Shown here piece by piece: positions 62,013-64,000 of a DNA stretch of 64,000 bases (position 1 is its first letter; the number at the start of each line of letters is the position of its first letter). Position numbers and translations under genes: made by a program. Source of the stretch: Streptomyces fumigatiscleroticus (GTDB lineage Bacteria; Actinomycetota; Actinomycetes; Streptomycetales; Streptomycetaceae); contig NZ_BMQF01000002.1 in the NCBI RefSeq assembly GCF_014647975.1, positions 434,001 through 498,000 of the forward strand. The letters are read 5' to 3'. The notes beneath the pieces are model-generated. The model worked only from the letters and a program-made list of their open reading frames with translations. It searched no databases and was not told where the DNA came from.

Positions 62013-62282
62013 CCTGTCGTCACATTCCCGGCGTCCGTCCGGAGGGCGGGCCTGGCGGCGTCATGGGGGTCCCCCTGCTCGAGCGGGACCGAGAGCTCGG
62101 GGGAACGTGCGATCGCAAGGCGCCGGAGCGCCCTCGATGGGGGTCCCCCCGCGCGAGCGCAGCCGAGCGTGGGGGAGGAGCCACGTGGGTGGTTCGGCAA
62201 CGCCGCTGGGGGTCCCCCTGCTCGAAGAGCTCGGGGGAGTGCGTGCCAGGCGTCGCCAGGCAGGCGGGAATGTGACGACAGG
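62013..62282. mobile_element. MITE-like element with 18-bp perfect inverted ends
   Basis: CCTGTCGTCACATTCCCG at 62013-62030 is repeated exactly in inverse at 62265-62282. Between lie three GGGGGTCCCCC modules (about 62065, 62144 and 62209), each followed by a CTCGAG/GAGCTCGGGGGA-type arm. There is no coding sequence. The right end stops 2 bases before the stop codon of the permease gene at 62285. It fills most of the 61892-62284 gap. Similar GGGGGTCCCCC motifs are, from memory, common between Streptomyces genes. Confidence 0.8.
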
Positions 62283-62284
62283 GC

Positions 62285-63706
62285 CTAGGGCAGGGTGGAC
62301 GCTCCGGCGTCCCGGGCGTCCCGGGCGTCCTCGGGAATCGTCACCAGCCAGCGGGTGCCGGGGCGCGGGCGCAGGTAGAGGGCCCAGTAGAGGGTGGCGG
62401 CGGCCGTGATGCCGCCGGTCCACAGCAGGTAGTCCGTCTCCTGCCGGCTCAGCACATAGGCGAGCACGGCGATCAGCAGCACGGGCAGCGCGGGCCACAG
62501 CGGCATGCGCCAGGCGGCCGTGTGCCGGTGGGAGCCGCGCCGGGCGAGCAGGGCGGCGACGGCGACCAGCAGGTACATGCCGGTGACGGAGACGCCGGTG
62601 ACGCCGTAGAGGGTGTCCAGGCTGACGAAGCAGAGCAGCGCGCCGGGCACGCCGACCGCGAGCGTGGAGACCCACGGGGAGCCGAACCGGCCGAGCCGGG
62701 AGAAGAGCCGGTTCACCGGCTCGGGCCAGGCCTTGTCGCGGGCGGAGGCGAAGAGCACGCGCGAGTTCTGGATCACCATGACGATGCCCGCGTTGACGAT
62801 CGCCAGGGCCACACAGAGGCTGACGAAGGTGCCGACGGCGGAGTTCGACCAGGCGGTGACCATCGAGCCGATGTCGCCGCCGGTCAGCTCCGCCAGGTCG
62901 CCCGCGCCGAGGGTGATGGCGGCGACCGGCACCAGGATGATCACGGTGGAGATGGCGAGGGTGGCGAGCACGGTGCGGGCGACGCTGCGGCGCGGGTCCT
63001 GAAGCTCCTCGGAGAGGTAGACGGCGGTGGAGAAGCCCTGGGTGACGAAGAGGGCGATGGCGAGACCGGAGACGACCAGCATGGCCGTCACGGTGTCCGG
63101 GTGGCCGTCGGCCCCGGCCACCCGCATCGACACCAGGCTGCCGGGGCCGCGCTCGGCGTGGGCGAAGCCCAGCACCGCCACCACGGCCGCCGCGATGACC
63201 TCCAGCACCAGGAAGACACCGGTGATCCAGGCGTTGGCGCGCAGGTCCAGCAGGCCGGCGAGGGTGGCCAGCAGCATCACCCCGGCGCCGGTCGTCGAGG
63301 GGTCGAGGTGCACGACCGGTTCGAGGTAGTCGGCGGTGCCCATCGCGATCACCGGCGGGACGATCACGACGACCAGCAGGGAGAGCACGAAGACCAGCCA
63401 GCCCGCCAGCCGTCCGGCCATCGTCGACACCATCGCGTACTCGCCGCCCGCGCTGGGGACGAGGGTGCCCAGCTCCGAGTAGCAGAACGCCACGGCGATA
63501 CAGATCAGCGAGCCGATGGCGATGGTCAGCGCCGTTGCGGTGCCCAGCGAGCCGAACAGGTCGGGGACGACGACGAACAGCGTGGAGGCGGGCGTCACGC
63601 ACGAGAGCGTCAGCAGGGTGCCGCCGACGACGCCGATGGAACGCTGCAACCGGGGTGAGGGGGCCGTCTCGGTCTCGGTCACGGACTTCTGGAGCATGTC
63701 GGTCAT
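62285..63706 (-). CDS. APC-family amino-acid permease
   Basis: This 473-residue membrane transporter has 12 predicted helices. The APC signatures are the first unwound helix TLLTLSCVTPASTLFVVVPDLFG, FCYSELGTLVPSAGGEYAMVS, VTQGFSTAVYLSEELQDPRRSV and NSRVLFASARDKAWPEPVNRLFSRL. It should import an amino acid or amine by proton symport; the exact substrate is not evident. ATG 63706 is the first good start. The stop lies at the edge of the MITE-like element. The 294 bases to the window end hold only its upstream region; I see no further gene. Confidence 0.92.
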   Translation of the reverse strand: MTDMLQKSVTETETAPSPRLQRSIGVVGGTLLTLSCVTPASTLFVVVPDLFGSLGTATALTIAIGSLICIAVAFCYSELGTLVPSAGGEYAMVSTMAGRLAGWLVFVLSLLVVVIVPPVIAMGTADYLEPVVHLDPSTTGAGVMLLATLAGLLDLRANAWITGVFLVLEVIAAAVVAVLGFAHAERGPGSLVSMRVAGADGHPDTVTAMLVVSGLAIALFVTQGFSTAVYLSEELQDPRRSVARTVLATLAISTVIILVPVAAITLGAGDLAELTGGDIGSMVTAWSNSAVGTFVSLCVALAIVNAGIVMVIQNSRVLFASARDKAWPEPVNRLFSRLGRFGSPWVSTLAVGVPGALLCFVSLDTLYGVTGVSVTGMYLLVAVAALLARRGSHRHTAAWRMPLWPALPVLLIAVLAYVLSRQETDYLLWTGGITAAATLYWALYLRPRPGTRWLVTIPEDARDARDAGASTLP

Positions 63707-64000
63707 GCAGCGGTTCCGATCGACTCGTGCGACAGGGGTGAGGGGCGGGAGCGTTATCGCCTCCGGCGGCTTGGTCGTACGTGGTTCTCGTCGCTCCCGG
63801 CGCCTGATGGAACCCCGACGAAAACCAGCACGTCAATGGGTGTTCACCTACGGAATCCGTTGATCCGCGGGGGTTGAGAAAGCGGATTCGGCGCAATCGG
63901 CGTTCCGTTCGGGGCCCTGAGGGTGTACGGGAACCGCAGGGAGGGCCGCGAAAAAGTTCGGGGGAATCCGGGGTCCGGGCGCTGTCGGCGGGGCCCGATA

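Overview
The window is high-GC, tightly packed DNA with GTG and TTG starts, ATGA/GTGA gene overlaps and no visible TTA codons in the genes checked. Chaplins, rodlins, a MelC1/MelC2 tyrosinase pair, class E-type sortase signals and a PknG-type kinase place it in Streptomyces. From memory, the order chaplin, tyrosinase pair, chaplin, glycan genes, long chaplin, short chaplin, divergent rodlins, acyl-CoA synthetase matches the SCO2699-SCO2720 region of S. coelicolor; this was not checked by search.

Layout. 0.3-2.1 kb: an MscS channel and a probably frameshifted membrane protein. 2.5-13.3 kb: a seven-gene plus-strand operon of GlnX-like membrane protein, GlnH-like binding protein, coiled-coil protein, PknG-like kinase, PP2C phosphatase, VWA protein and FHA protein, which looks like an amino-acid sensing phospho-signalling cassette. 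13.3-14.8 kb: a methyltransferase and truncated haemoglobin O. 15-22.2 kb: a MacB/FtsX-type ABC exporter with two large permeases and an ATPase carrying an AbrB-like tail. 22.3-25.1 kb: EttA, a hotdog thioesterase and an unknown protein in one minus-strand operon. 25.2-31.5 kb: a sortase-anchored thioester-domain surface protein, a single-stranded DNA-binding protein and two tandem P-loop GTPases. 31.8 kb: tRNA-Arg(UCU).

32.5-56.2 kb is a developmental surface island. It has four chaplins, two divergent rodlins, a tyrosinase with its copper chaperone, and three secreted proteins of unknown role. Between two chaplin genes lies an 11-gene set with the logic of a Wzx/Wzy exopolysaccharide pathway: initiating phosphoglycosyl transferase, two glycosyltransferases, O-antigen ligase/polymerase-like protein, MurJ/Wzx-like flippase, Wzz-like protein, deacetylase, GNAT/FemAB-like acyltransferase, a secreted GH26-like hydrolase, and an ATP-grasp plus flavoprotein pair. 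Candidate sigma-BldN-type promoters (CGTAAC-N16-CGTTGA-like) precede four chaplin/rodlin genes. I infer a hyphal glycan made alongside the chaplin-rodlin sheath. The island is full of in-frame and intergenic tandem repeats (6, 9, 16, 24, 33 and 36 bp), including a repeat tract flanked by a duplicated helix in the flippase.

56.2-63.7 kb: a long-chain acyl-CoA synthetase under a double TTAC-N6-GTAA operator, an ABC permease with a rare S15 hydrolase-ABC ATPase fusion, a 270-bp MITE-like element with 18-bp perfect inverted ends, and an APC amino-acid permease.
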